A stretch of 64,000 nucleotides of DNA from Actinoplanes derwentensis (GCF_900104725.1 NZ_LT629758.1:9634001-9698000), one strand, 5' to 3'; positions 1 to 9,774 are shown, numbered from the stretch's first letter. Program-made: numbers and translations. Notes: a model not told the origin generated them from the letters alone.

Positions 1-1
1 C

Positions 2-451
2 ATCGAGATCACCGAAACCCTGCGGATCCCCGACCTGCCGTACGCCGCCGCCCTGGTCGAACGGTTGCGCTCGATCGGCGTCCGGGTGGCCCTGGACGAC
101 TTCGGCAGCGGCTACAACGCCCTCGCCCAACTGCACGCCATGCCGGTGGACATCGTCAAGCTGGACTCCACGCTGACCGACGTGGACGCCTCCCCCGACC
201 GTGCCGGTGCCCTGTGCCGTTCGGTCCTGGCGATCTGCGCCGAACTCGGTATCACGGTGGTCGCCGAAGGCCTGGAGACGAAGGAACGCGCCCAGGCCCT
301 GGCCGACCTGGGTTGCCCACTGGGCCAGGGCTACCTGTACGGCGCCCCGGCCCCCTTGAACCGCCTCGGGAACACCACCACCCCGGAAGCCCTCGTCAGC
401 ACCGAATCGCTGGGGAACACCCCCACCTCTGAATCGCTCACTCCTGAATAG
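2..451 (+). CDS. EAL-domain protein (cyclic-di-GMP phosphodiesterase type), 3' part
   Basis: The open frame enters from the left edge, so the start is missing; 149 residues remain. They carry the second half of an EAL domain: an ITET segment, DDFGSGYNAL (family DDFGTGYSSL), VKLD, AEGLET and the closing GCPLGQGYLYGAP. EAL domains hydrolyse c-di-GMP or bind it as degenerate receptors; DDFG and the Lys of VKLD belong to the catalytic set and are intact, so activity is plausible, but the EAL signature itself lies outside the window. The C-terminal tail of about 30 residues is low complexity and comes from an imperfect repeat (GNTTTPE, GNTPTSE) that continues past the stop codon. It faces hrpB tail to tail. 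Confidence 0.85.
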   Translation: MEITETLRIPDLPYAAALVERLRSIGVRVALDDFGSGYNALAQLHAMPVDIVKLDSTLTDVDASPDRAGALCRSVLAICAELGITVVAEGLETKERAQALADLGCPLGQGYLYGAPAPLNRLGNTTTPEALVSTESLGNTPTSESLTPE

Positions 452-475
452 TTCGGGAACGCCACCAGCCTCGAA
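368..475 (+). repeat. Imperfect 21-nt repeat (3 copies) spanning the EAL gene stop codon
   Basis: Three related 21-mers lie at 368-388, 413-433 and 455-475 (gggaacrccmccasc...gaa), spaced 45 and 42 nt. Copies 1 and 2 match at 18 of 21 positions, copies 1 and 3 at 17 of 21. The TAG stop (449-451) lies between copies 2 and 3, so two copies are translated and one is not. Confidence 0.6.
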
Positions 476-497
476 CCCGAAGGCTCGCCATGTGCTG

Positions 498-3146
498 TCA
501 GCGGGACCGCGGATTCGTACGCCGGGTCGGTTCGGCCGTCGCCGGGTCCTCCGGCCACGGGTGACGTGGGTAACGTCCGCGCAGTTCAGCACGCACCTGC
601 GGGTAGCCCCGGGCCCAGAACGAACCGAGGTCACTGGTGACCGCCACCGGCCGCCCCGCCGGGGACAGCAGGTGCAGCAGCACCGGAACCCGCCCACCGG
701 CCAACCGTGGCGCCTCCCGCCAGCCGAACGCCTCCTGCACCTTGACGGCCAACACCGGCGCCGCCGGATCGCTGTAGTCCACCCGGACGTTCGAACCACT
801 CGGCACCGGCAGCCGCTCCGGGGCCACCTCGTCCAGCCGGCCCGCCACCGACCAGGGGATCAGCCGCCGTAGCCCACCGGCCACGTCGAGCCGGGCGAGA
901 TCGGACCGCCGCCGGGCCGACCCGAGATCGAGCCAGTCCGCGATCCCGGCCAGTAGCGCTGAGTCGGACATGTCCGGCCACGGTTCACCGAGCGCCGCGT
1001 GCGCGAACGTCAACCGGCTCCGTAACTCGGCGGCCCCGCGACTCCAGGTGAGCAGGTCCAGCCCTTCGTCACGCAACCCGGCGGCCAGCGCCTCGCGGAC
1101 CAGTGCCGGATCCGGGTCGGTGAGGCGGGTGGAGGCCAGGGTGATCGCGCCCAGCCGCCGAACCCGGCGGGCCACCACGTCCCCGTCGATCCAGCCGATC
1201 TCGGTGGTCTCGGCCAGCAGGGAGGCGGCCACCTCACGGGCGGTCGCCTCGTCGATCGGCGCGGCGCTGCGAACCCGCGCGGTCCGGGCTCCGGCGGTCC
1301 GGTCCGCGCTCGCCACGGCGATCCACGGTGTGCCGGTCAGCGGACTCCCGACGGGCAGTTCGGCTTCGGTGCCACCGGCCATCAGGTACGCCCGGCCACC
1401 CGCCTCGCGGGCCCGCGCCACCCGCTCGGGATAGGCCAGCCCCACCACCAGCCCAGCCGCGAGATCATCGGCAAGCCGCCCATCAGCCCCTGCCTGCCGT
1501 CCGCTTGCCTCTACGTGCCGCCCTCCGGCCTCTGTCTGCCGTCCGCCGGACCCAGCGTGCCGGCCGCTGGTTCTGGGGCCTTCGTCCGATCCGGTGGTCG
1601 GTGCCGCTGGTGGGTCGTCGGGGGCCGCGCCGGTGGTGGCCCGGTTGACGGCTCGGGTCAGGCGGCGGACCTCGATGCGCCAGGTGGGGTCGTCGTTGTT
1701 GCGGGCGGTCCGCCAGGCGGTGACGACGTCGCCGGTGGTCGTGCGGTCGTCGTCGAGGACGGCGACCAACTCGGCGGCCCGGGTGGCGCCCAGGACCGCG
1801 GCGCCGTCCAGCAGAGCCCGGGCCAGGCGTGGGTGCAGGCCGGCCCCGGCCAGGGCCCGGCCGCGCGCGGTCACCCGGTCGCCGGGGCCGAGTGCGCCGA
1901 GGTCGTGCAGGGTGGCCGTGGCCACGCGCAGAGCCCCGGCCGGAGGCGGGTCGGGCAGGGCGAGCCCTTCGCCGTCGGGATGGCCCCACAACGCCAGGTC
2001 CAGCACGAACCCGGTCAGGTCGGCGACCGCGATCTCCGGCTCGGGCTGGGCCGGCAGCCGGTCGTGCAGCGCCGGTGACCAGCAACGGTAGACCCGGCCG
2101 GGTGCCTCTCGCCCGGCCCGCCCGGCGCGCTGCTCGGCACTGGAACGGGAGACCGGCACCGTCGCCAGGGCACCCAGGCCGCGGGCGTGGTCCATCCGGG
2201 GGACCCGGCTGAGCCCGGCGTCGACGACGGATCGCACGCCCGGCACCGTCAGGCTGCTCTCGGCGACCGCGGTGGCCAGCACCACCCGGCGGCGTGGGCC
2301 GGCGCGCAACGCCGCGTCCTGCGCGGAACCGGACTGGCGGCCGTGCAACGGGACCACGTCGATGTCGGCGAGACCACGGAGGCGACCGGCGACAGTCTCG
2401 ATCTCCCGGGCACCGGGAAGGAAGACCAGCACGTCACCGTCGCCCTCGGTCAGGGCCCGCCGGGCGGTCGCCGCGACGTGGTCGAGCAGCCGGGGATCGA
2501 CCCGGAGCCCGAGCGGTGGGCTGATCGGGCCGGCCGGGGGAGCCCAGATCACCTCGACGGGATAGGTGCGGGCATACGCGGTGAGCACCGGCGCCGGCTG
2601 GCCCGGCTCGCCCAGAACCACCGCGAGCCGGTCGGAGTCGGCCGTCGCCGAGGTCGCCAGCAGCCGCAGGTCCGGCCGTAGCGCGGCACGCGCCTCGACC
2701 AGGAAGGCGAGCGCGAGGTCGGAGTCGAGGTGACGCTCGTGGCACTCGTCGAGGATCACCGTGCCGACCCCGGCCAGCTCGGGATCGGCCTGGAGCCGGC
2801 GGACCAGCAGGCCGGTGGTGACCACCTCGACGACCGTCTCGCGGGACACCTGCCGCTCGCCGCGCACCGCGAAACCCACCCGCTGCCCCGGACGCTCGCC
2901 GAGCAGGGCGGCCATCCGCCGGGCGGCGGCCCGGGCGGCGACCCGGCGCGGCTCGGCCACGATCACCTTGCTGCCGGGCGTGGCCAGCGCGAGCGGGACC
3001 AGCGTGGTCTTGCCGGTGCCGGGCGGCGCCACCAGGACCGCGGCACCGGCCCCGGCGAGAACGGCGGCCACCTCGGGAAGGGCCGGGCGGACCGGGAGAT
3101 CGGGCAGGGACTCGGCAGGAATGAGCACGCGCCAAGTCTCGCCCAT
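498..3146 (-). CDS. hrpB: ATP-dependent helicase HrpB
   Basis: This is a DEAH-type superfamily 2 helicase of 882 residues. Walker A GTGKTT is at about 43-48, the DECHERH motif II at 134-140, TSATAD (motif III) follows, and a motif VI-like QRAGRAGREAPGRVYR is present. The C-terminal half matches the HrpB-specific extension (WxDLG, PVPSGSNVRVDYSD, GWREAPRLAGGRVPVLLHLLSPAGRP). HrpB proteins are widespread in bacteria and their substrate is poorly defined. The ATG at 3146 is preferred; the frame stays open to 3326, but that extension is basic and low complexity and would overlap the intergenic DnaA-box-like sites. A heptad-repeat insert lies in the middle. The gene is divergent from uraD. Confidence 0.9.
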   Translation of the reverse strand: MGETWRVLIPAESLPDLPVRPALPEVAAVLAGAGAAVLVAPPGTGKTTLVPLALATPGSKVIVAEPRRVAARAAARRMAALLGERPGQRVGFAVRGERQVSRETVVEVVTTGLLVRRLQADPELAGVGTVILDECHERHLDSDLALAFLVEARAALRPDLRLLATSATADSDRLAVVLGEPGQPAPVLTAYARTYPVEVIWAPPAGPISPPLGLRVDPRLLDHVAATARRALTEGDGDVLVFLPGAREIETVAGRLRGLADIDVVPLHGRQSGSAQDAALRAGPRRRVVLATAVAESSLTVPGVRSVVDAGLSRVPRMDHARGLGALATVPVSRSSAEQRAGRAGREAPGRVYRCWSPALHDRLPAQPEPEIAVADLTGFVLDLALWGHPDGEGLALPDPPPAGALRVATATLHDLGALGPGDRVTARGRALAGAGLHPRLARALLDGAAVLGATRAAELVAVLDDDRTTTGDVVTAWRTARNNDDPTWRIEVRRLTRAVNRATTGAAPDDPPAAPTTGSDEGPRTSGRHAGSGGRQTEAGGRHVEASGRQAGADGRLADDLAAGLVVGLAYPERVARAREAGGRAYLMAGGTEAELPVGSPLTGTPWIAVASADRTAGARTARVRSAAPIDEATAREVAASLLAETTEIGWIDGDVVARRVRRLGAITLASTRLTDPDPALVREALAAGLRDEGLDLLTWSRGAAELRSRLTFAHAALGEPWPDMSDSALLAGIADWLDLGSARRRSDLARLDVAGGLRRLIPWSVAGRLDEVAPERLPVPSGSNVRVDYSDPAAPVLAVKVQEAFGWREAPRLAGGRVPVLLHLLSPAGRPVAVTSDLGSFWARGYPQVRAELRGRYPRHPWPEDPATAEPTRRTNPRSR
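1461..1565 (-). repeat. 21-bp tandem repeat inside hrpB (heptad G-R-[HQ])
   Basis: Five in-frame 21-nt units encode GRHAGSG, GRQTEAG, GRHVEAS, GRQAGAD and GRLADDL. The DNA core tgccg recurs at 1495, 1516, 1537 and 1558 with an exact 21-nt period. The repeat falls in a linker between helicase core and C-terminal extension, where an insertion should be tolerated. Confidence 0.8.
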
Positions 3147-3165
3147 GCGCCTGGCGTCTCTGCGG

Positions 3166-3204
3166 TTGTCCACAATGCGGCGGGCGCCGGTCCGGTTGTC
3201 CACA
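3166..3204 (+). promoter_or_regulatory. Two identical DnaA-box-like 9-mers 30 bp apart
   Basis: TTGTCCACA occurs at 3166-3174 and 3196-3204, same orientation, embedded in an identical 12-mer (cggttgtccaca). This equals the consensus DnaA box reported for high-GC actinomycetes. The sites lie just upstream of the preferred hrpB start. DnaA binding is inference; two boxes are far too few for oriC. Confidence 0.45.
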
Positions 3205-3235
3205 GGCCGGGGCTGCCGACGAGTTTTTTCGGGCG

Positions 3236-3260
3236 CGTTTCGTGGCAGGGTGGCGAAACG
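3236..3260 (+). promoter_or_regulatory. Inverted repeat upstream of uraD (candidate operator)
   Basis: Perfect 7-bp arms CGTTTCG (3236-3242) and CGAAACG (3254-3260) are separated by 11 bp, in the hrpB-uraD divergent region about 90 bp before uraD. It could be the operator of the purine cluster; no regulator gene is nearby to confirm this. Confidence 0.4.
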
Positions 3261-3346
3261 ACCGGAGCGTGTTAATTCTTCGGCTCGCCGGTGCGCTCGC
3301 CGTGTCCGGCCTGATTGACTGTTCAAGATCGATGAGGGGGTGACCG

Positions 3347-3886
3347 ATGGGTGCGGTGGAGGTTTTCAACGCTCTGCCCTCGGAGCGACTGGCGGAGGAG
3401 CTGCTCGCCTGCTGTGCGGCACCAACCTGGGGCGCTGTGATCGCTGCGGGCCGGCCGTTCGCCGACCGGGCCGGGCTTCTCGCCGTGGCCGATTCCGCCG
3501 GGCGGGATCTGAGCTGGGCCGATGTGCTGGCCGGTTTGTCCGCGCACCCGCGGATCGGCGAGCGCGCCGCCGGTGACTCCAAGGAGGCCGCCTGGTCGCG
3601 GGCCGAGCAGTCGGCCGCGGCGCAGAGCGCGGACGATCTGACCAGAGTCGAGCTGATCGCGGCGAACAGGGCGTATGAGGAGCGGTTCGGCCACGTCTTC
3701 CTGATCTTCGCGAGCGGCCGTTCGCAGGCCGAGATCCTGGCCGCCGCGCGGGAGCGGCTCGGCAACGACGAGGCGGCCGAGCGGGCGATCGTGACCGGCG
3801 AGCTGCGCAAGATCGCGCTGCTGAGGCTGGAGCGAGTGCTCGACGGGCTGGAGCAAGGCGGCCCGGAGCAAAGGGCGGGTGCCTGA
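3347..3886 (+). CDS. uraD: 2-oxo-4-hydroxy-4-carboxy-5-ureidoimidazoline (OHCU) decarboxylase
   Basis: This 179-residue enzyme performs the third step from urate to allantoin, decarboxylating OHCU stereospecifically to (S)-allantoin. Family marks are HPRIG (catalytic His67), WSRAEQ (Glu87) and FGHVFLIFASGRSQAEIL at 114-131, where the family has FG.vFLIcAtGrsa. Length fits the stand-alone enzyme. A strong ribosome-binding site (gaggggg) lies 6-12 nt before the ATG. Its stop overlaps the uraH start (TGATG), and uraH, urate oxidase and a deaminase follow without gaps, so it heads an operon. Divergent hrpB and the CGTTTCG dyad lie upstream. Confidence 0.93.
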   Translation: MGAVEVFNALPSERLAEELLACCAAPTWGAVIAAGRPFADRAGLLAVADSAGRDLSWADVLAGLSAHPRIGERAAGDSKEAAWSRAEQSAAAQSADDLTRVELIAANRAYEERFGHVFLIFASGRSQAEILAAARERLGNDEAAERAIVTGELRKIALLRLERVLDGLEQGGPEQRAGA

Positions 3887-4248
3887 TGCCCTCTGACGAC
3901 GGCACCACGGCCGCGTTCCGGGCCCGCATCTCCACCCACATCCTGGACACGGTCTCCGGTGACCCGGCCCGCGACGTCTACGTCCGCCTGGAGCGGCGCG
4001 ACTCCGACGGCTGGCTGACCGCCGGTGAGGGCCGCACCGACGACGACGGCCGCCTGCGCTTCGAGGTGCCGATGCACGACTGGCAGGCCGGTGGCTACCG
4101 GCTCTTCTACTACGTGGAGCCCTACCTGGGCGGCGACTGCTTCTTCCCGGAGATCACGGTCGCCTTCCACGTCCACGACCCGAACCGTCATTACCACGTG
4201 CCGCTGCTGCTGAGCAGGTACGGCTACACCACCTACCGGGGGAGCTGA
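3886..4248 (+). CDS. uraH: 5-hydroxyisourate hydrolase (transthyretin-like)
   Basis: A 120-residue protein that hydrolyses 5-hydroxyisourate, the product of urate oxidase, to OHCU for the preceding decarboxylase. It shows the family's N-terminal STHILDT (His18), a central Arg/Asp region, HVPLLLS (His104) and the diagnostic C-terminal YRGS tetrapeptide at 117-120. Such enzymes are homotetramers with transthyretin fold. The ATG overlaps the uraD stop codon by one base, implying translational coupling. Confidence 0.95.
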   Translation: MPSDDGTTAAFRARISTHILDTVSGDPARDVYVRLERRDSDGWLTAGEGRTDDDGRLRFEVPMHDWQAGGYRLFYYVEPYLGGDCFFPEITVAFHVHDPNRHYHVPLLLSRYGYTTYRGS

Positions 4249-4250
4249 CC

Positions 4251-5111
4251 TTGGGGATCGTGCTGGGACCGAACCGCTACGGCAAGGCGGAGATCCGTCT
4301 GGTGCGGGTGCACCGTGACGGTGACACGCATGGCCTGGTGGACTTCAACGTCAGCATCGCCCTCTCCGGCGAGCTGGCCGCCGCCCACCTGGTCGGCGAC
4401 AACTCCGGGGTGCTGCCGACCGACACGATGAAGAACACGGTGTACGCGTTCGCCAAGGAGCACGGCGTCGGCGAGCCCGAGGTCTTCGCTCTGCTGCTGG
4501 CCCGGCATTTCGTCGGCAGTCAGCCGCAGGTGCACGGTGCGAAGGTGTCGATCGAGTCGTTCGCGTGGGACCGGCTGGGCCCGCACTCGTTCCGCAAGCG
4601 GGGCGACCACATCCGGACGACGGTCGTCTCGGTGACCGCGGCGGGCACGCAGGTGGTCTCCGGAGTCACCGGCCTGACGCTGCTGAACTCGGCGGACTCG
4701 GAGTTCCACGGTTTCGTCCAGGACGGGTACACGACGCTGCCCCCGACCACCGACCGGATCCTTGCCACCGCTGTGGACGCCCGCTGGCGGCACGCCGGGG
4801 ACGACACGGATTGGGCCGCGTCGTTCGAGGGGTCGCTGGCGGCATTGCTCGAGGCATTCGTCGGCACGTACAGCTACTCGTTGCAGCAGACCCTCTACGC
4901 GATGGGCGCCGGCGTGCTGGGGAGCCGGCCGGAGGTGGCCGAGGTGCGGCTGGCGCTGCCGAACAAGCATCATTACCTGGCCGACCTGTCACCGTTCGGG
5001 CTGGACAATCCGAACGAGGTTTTCATCGCCGGCGACCGGCCGTACGGGCTGATCGAAGGCACTGTGGCCCGTGACGGCGCGCCCGCGGCGACGGCGGAGT
5101 GGTGGCTGTGA
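4251..5111 (+). CDS. uox: Urate oxidase (factor-independent uricase)
   Basis: This 286-residue enzyme oxidises urate to 5-hydroxyisourate with O2, releasing H2O2. Uricase landmarks include YGKAEIRLVRV (Lys12), PTDTMKNTVYAFAKEH (Thr57), the SFAWDR segment, a long central LLNSADSEFHGFVQDGYTTLPPTTDRI stretch and NKHHYLADLS (His240/241). No cofactor motif is present, as expected. The start is TTG at 4251, two bases after the uraH stop, with gggggagc overlapping the uraH 3' end as ribosome-binding site. The 3' end overlaps the next gene (GTGA). Confidence 0.95.
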   Translation: MGIVLGPNRYGKAEIRLVRVHRDGDTHGLVDFNVSIALSGELAAAHLVGDNSGVLPTDTMKNTVYAFAKEHGVGEPEVFALLLARHFVGSQPQVHGAKVSIESFAWDRLGPHSFRKRGDHIRTTVVSVTAAGTQVVSGVTGLTLLNSADSEFHGFVQDGYTTLPPTTDRILATAVDARWRHAGDDTDWAASFEGSLAALLEAFVGTYSYSLQQTLYAMGAGVLGSRPEVAEVRLALPNKHHYLADLSPFGLDNPNEVFIAGDRPYGLIEGTVARDGAPAATAEWWL

Positions 5112-6460
5112 TCCTCATCGAGAACGCCGCGATCGCCACCGTCGACGAGGCGGGCCGCGAGTTCACCACCGGTCACGTGCTCGTCGGCGACGACGGGCGG
5201 ATCGCCGCGGTCGGAGCCGGGGCGGCCACCGGCGTCATCGGCGAGGTCCGGCGGATCGACGGCAGAGGTTGCCTGGTCACACCGGGTCTGGTGAACACGC
5301 ATCATCATCTCTACCAGTGGGTGACCCGTGGGCTGGCCCTGGACGAGACCCTGTTCGGCTGGCTCACCACGCTCTATCCGATCTGGGGCCGGCTGGACGC
5401 CGGGATCGTCGGTGCGGCGGCCGGTGCCGGGCTGGGCTGGCTGGCGCTGTCCGGCTGCACGACGTCGATGGACCACCACTACGTCTTCCCCCGCGACGGC
5501 GGCGACGTGCTGGCCGCTGAGATCGAGGCGGCGCGGGCGATCGGGGTGCGGTTCCACCCGACCCGGGGCTCGATGGACCTGAGCCGTAAGGACGGCGGCC
5601 TGCCACCGGATCACCTGGTCGAGGACACCGACGAGGCCCTGGCGGCGACCGAGGCGGCCATCGACCGCTGGCACGATCCGTCGCCGGAGTCGATGTTGCA
5701 GATCGCGGTCGCGCCGTGTTCGCCGTTCTCGGTGACCACGCGACTGATGACCGAGTCGGCGGAACTGGCCCGGCGCAAGGGCGTGCGGCTGCACACCCAC
5801 CTCGCCGAGACCGACGACGAGGAGGAGTTCTGCCTCAGACAGTTCGGTTGCAAGCCGGTGGAGTACGCGGAGCGGGTCGGCTGGCTCGGTGACGACGTCT
5901 GGCTGGCCCACGGCGTGCACCTGGACGACTCGGCGATCGCGCGACTCGGCGCGACCGGCACCGGTGTCGCGCACTGCCCGAGTTCGAACGCCCGTCTCGG
6001 TGCCGGATCGGCGCGGGTGCGGGAACTGCTCGACCACGGGGTGCCGGTCGGTCTGGGTGTCGACGGAGCCGCCTCGCAGGAGGTCTCGCACCTCGGTGCG
6101 GAGCTGCGGCAGGCGCTCTACACCGCGCGTCTGCGCGGGGGCCCGAAGGCGATGAACGCCCGTGAGTCGCTGCGGCTGGGCACGATCGGTGGGGCCCGCT
6201 GCCTCGGCCGGCAGGACGACATCGGTTCGCTGGAGGTCGGCAAGCTGGCCGACCTGGTGATGTGGCGTCTCGACGGCCTCGGTCACGACGGCATCGACGA
6301 TCACGTGGCGGCGCTGGTCTTCGGCCCACCGGCCCGGGTCGATCTGGCTCTGGTCGGCGGCCGTCCGATCGTCGAGCGTGGCGAACTGGTCAACGCCGAC
6401 GCGGACACGTTGACCGCGACGGCTCGTACCGCGCATCGTCGTCTCCTGGAGATTTCCTAG
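5108..6460 (+). CDS. 8-oxoguanine deaminase (amidohydrolase superfamily)
   Basis: A 450-residue metal-dependent amidohydrolase of the guanine/8-oxoguanine deaminase group, which converts 8-oxoguanine to urate and so feeds the uricase next door. Metal-site motifs are TPGLVNTHHHLYQ (about 58-70), LHTHLAET, WLAHGVHL and GLGVDGAASQE; CPSSNARLGAG is typical of this subgroup. The GTG at 5108 overlaps the uricase stop (GTGA) and gives the usual MILIENAAIATVD N-terminus; an in-frame GTG at 5099 is the alternative. Substrate assignment rests on family and context; atrazine chlorohydrolase-type relatives look similar. Confidence 0.82.
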   Translation: MILIENAAIATVDEAGREFTTGHVLVGDDGRIAAVGAGAATGVIGEVRRIDGRGCLVTPGLVNTHHHLYQWVTRGLALDETLFGWLTTLYPIWGRLDAGIVGAAAGAGLGWLALSGCTTSMDHHYVFPRDGGDVLAAEIEAARAIGVRFHPTRGSMDLSRKDGGLPPDHLVEDTDEALAATEAAIDRWHDPSPESMLQIAVAPCSPFSVTTRLMTESAELARRKGVRLHTHLAETDDEEEFCLRQFGCKPVEYAERVGWLGDDVWLAHGVHLDDSAIARLGATGTGVAHCPSSNARLGAGSARVRELLDHGVPVGLGVDGAASQEVSHLGAELRQALYTARLRGGPKAMNARESLRLGTIGGARCLGRQDDIGSLEVGKLADLVMWRLDGLGHDGIDDHVAALVFGPPARVDLALVGGRPIVERGELVNADADTLTATARTAHRRLLEIS

Positions 6461-6487
6461 ACAAGCCGATGGTGGACCGCAGCCGGG

Positions 6488-6504
6488 GAGCATGAATAAT
6501 GCTC
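6488..6504 (+). promoter_or_regulatory. Inverted repeat upstream of aceB
   Basis: GAGCAT (6488-6493) and ATGCTC (6499-6504) are perfect 6-bp arms around gaata, about 46 bp before the aceB start. The separate upstream site suggests aceB has its own promoter rather than only read-through. Operator function is inference. Confidence 0.35.
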
Positions 6505-6549
6505 GATTACGGTACGGGGGAGTAACCACACTGAGAGGAATCGTCAACG

Positions 6550-8097
<1,548 letters not shown>

Positions 8098-8128
8098 AGA
8101 CGGGCGCGCAACGAGCGCTCGTGGGTAG

Positions 8129-8161
8129 CCCCGGGGATGCCGCCCACCGGCATCCCCGGGG
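8129..8161 (+). terminator. Hairpin terminator after aceB
   Basis: A perfect 14-bp stem (CCCCGGGGATGCCG and its complement) with a 5-nt loop lies 31 nt after the aceB stop. There is no U tract, as is common in actinobacteria. Confidence 0.65.
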
Positions 8162-8198
8162 TGGCCACCGATACACCGGATCGACGAGAGGGTCACGT

Positions 8199-9335
8199 AT
8201 GCGTCTGAGTGAGCAGGACTACGACGACATCGACGCGAGCCTCGCCGCGCACGACGCGTTCCTCAAGGCCCGCTATCCGGGCGACCGTCCCGGCCGGCAG
8301 CCCGTGCACACCGTCTACGTCCCGGCCGACAAGCTCGACGACTTCCGCGACTGGGGTGGTTTCGCGCTGGCCGCCATGGACCGGCACGACTTCCCGTGGC
8401 CCGACCCCACGGTCCGCGACAAGCTGGCCCGCGAGCCGATCGAGGATCTGCGTGTGGACTTCGAGGACGGTTACGGCGTCCGTGACGACGCCGAGGAGGA
8501 CGCGGCCGTCCGCAAAGCCGCCGGAATCCTCGCCGGTGGCTCGAAACCGCCGTTCCTGGGCATCCGGATCAAGTCCCTGGAAGCGCCGACCCGCCGCCGT
8601 TCGCTGCGCACGCTCGACCTGTTCCTGGACACCTACCAGGATCTGGTCAACATCACCCTGCCCAAGGTCAGCGGCCCGGACCAAGTCAGCGCCATGGTCA
8701 CCCTCTGCGAGAAGATCGAGCGGTCGTACGGTCTGAGTGCCGGCGCCCTCACCTTCGAGATCCAGATCGAACTGCCGTCGGCGGTGCTCGCCGCCGACGG
8801 GTCGGCCGTCGTCGCCCGTCTGATCACCGCGGCCGGCGGGCGGTGCACCGGGTTGCACTACGGCACGTACGACTACAGCGCGGCCGCCGGGGTGGCCGCC
8901 GCCTACCAGTCGATGGAGCATCCGGTCGCCGACTACGCCAAGGCGGTGATGCAGGCCGCCGCCGCACAGACCGGGGTGCGCCTGTCCGACGGGTCCACCA
9001 ACATCCTCCCGGTCGGCGACACCGCCCACGTGCACTCGGCGTGGGAACTGCACCACAGACTGGTCCGCCGATCCCTGGAGAACGGCTACTACCAGGGCTG
9101 GGACCTGCACCCGGCGCAGCTGCCGACCCGGTACGCGGCCACCTACGAGTTCTTCCGGGACGGCCGGGACGCCGCCGTCACCCGCCTGCACCGGTACCTG
9201 GACCGGCAGGACAGCGGTATCGCCGACGAACCGGCCACCGCCCGCGCTCTCGCCGGTTACCTGCTGCGCGGTCTGGACTGCGGTGCCCTCGACGACGCCG
9301 GTTTCCCCCGCGAGCAGTTGACTGCCCTGAGCTGA
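8199..9335 (+). CDS. HpcH/HpaI (citrate lyase beta-like) aldolase family protein
   Basis: A 378-residue protein distantly matching the HpcH/HpaI/CitE TIM-barrel fold, probably the actinobacterial family listed as DUF6986. Visible elements are VDFEDGYG (87-93), GIRIKSLEAPTRRRS (121-135), TLPKVSG, IQIELPSAV with candidate metal ligand Glu191, and LHYGTYDYSAAAG with Asp225. Relatives cleave or form C-C bonds next to a 2-oxo acid or acyl-CoA using Mg2+. The position between malate synthase and allantoinase suggests a role at the glyoxylate or ureidoglycolate step; the reaction is unknown. ATG at 8199 follows gacgagagggtc. It is separated from aceB by a terminator. Confidence 0.75.
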   Translation: MRLSEQDYDDIDASLAAHDAFLKARYPGDRPGRQPVHTVYVPADKLDDFRDWGGFALAAMDRHDFPWPDPTVRDKLAREPIEDLRVDFEDGYGVRDDAEEDAAVRKAAGILAGGSKPPFLGIRIKSLEAPTRRRSLRTLDLFLDTYQDLVNITLPKVSGPDQVSAMVTLCEKIERSYGLSAGALTFEIQIELPSAVLAADGSAVVARLITAAGGRCTGLHYGTYDYSAAAGVAAAYQSMEHPVADYAKAVMQAAAAQTGVRLSDGSTNILPVGDTAHVHSAWELHHRLVRRSLENGYYQGWDLHPAQLPTRYAATYEFFRDGRDAAVTRLHRYLDRQDSGIADEPATARALAGYLLRGLDCGALDDAGFPREQLTALS

Positions 9336-9473
9336 GAAGCGGCCGGGCGCGGGGCGGCCGGAGGGCGGCCGCGGGCGGGCGCAGCGGACGCCGAAACCCG
9401 ACACCGGGGGGTCGAACCATCCGGGAACGGTGCGAGTACTACAGGGGACATCGCATCAACACTGGAGGATGTC

Positions 9474-9743
9474 GTGCGGAACCGGCCCTGGAAGCACGCG
9501 ACGGTGACGGATGTCGTCGAGCACACCTGTGAACGGCCGTCCTGGGAGTGCCGGGCGTGCGGCGATCCGTGGCCGTGCGCCCCGGCGAAGGCGTCACTCG
9601 CGACCGGCACGGACCGGGTGATGCTGACGATGTACATGTGGGGCCACCTGGACCACGCCATAATCGAGTTGCCGCCGCGACCACCGGCGGAGATGTTCGA
9701 CAGGTTCCTGAGCTGGACCGATGCTGGGCTGGTTCAGGCCTGA
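9474..9743 (+). CDS. Small CxxC conserved protein (unknown function)
   Basis: An 89-residue protein with GTG start after a good ribosome-binding site (ctggagga). The N-terminal motif HTCERPSWECRACGDPWPC has four cysteines spaced for metal binding or a redox pair and resembles a small actinomycete family often carrying RPsWxCRxCGxpWPCxxAr; some members are labelled flavin reductase in databases, which the sequence here does not support. The C-terminal part (PAEMFDRFLSW) also fits that family. It converges on the glutaredoxin-like gene, and both genes end in the same palindrome. Confidence 0.7.
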   Translation: MRNRPWKHATVTDVVEHTCERPSWECRACGDPWPCAPAKASLATGTDRVMLTMYMWGHLDHAIIELPPRPPAEMFDRFLSWTDAGLVQA

Positions 9744-9774
9744 GGCGTGGCGCGGGGCTGGTTCAGGCCTGAGG
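9726..9774 (+). repeat. 20-bp direct repeat with palindromic core at a convergent gene junction
   Basis: The 20-mer gggctggttcaggcctgagg occurs at 9726-9745 and 9755-9774, period 29. Its core TCAGGCCTGA is a perfect palindrome. Copy 1 supplies the stop of the plus-strand gene (cag gcc tga); copy 2 supplies the stop of the minus-strand gene, also read as cag gcc tga. Confidence 0.8.

Noticed and set aside
3166..3204. Replication origin
   Set aside because: Only two DnaA-box-like sites and no dnaA/dnaN or box cluster nearby.
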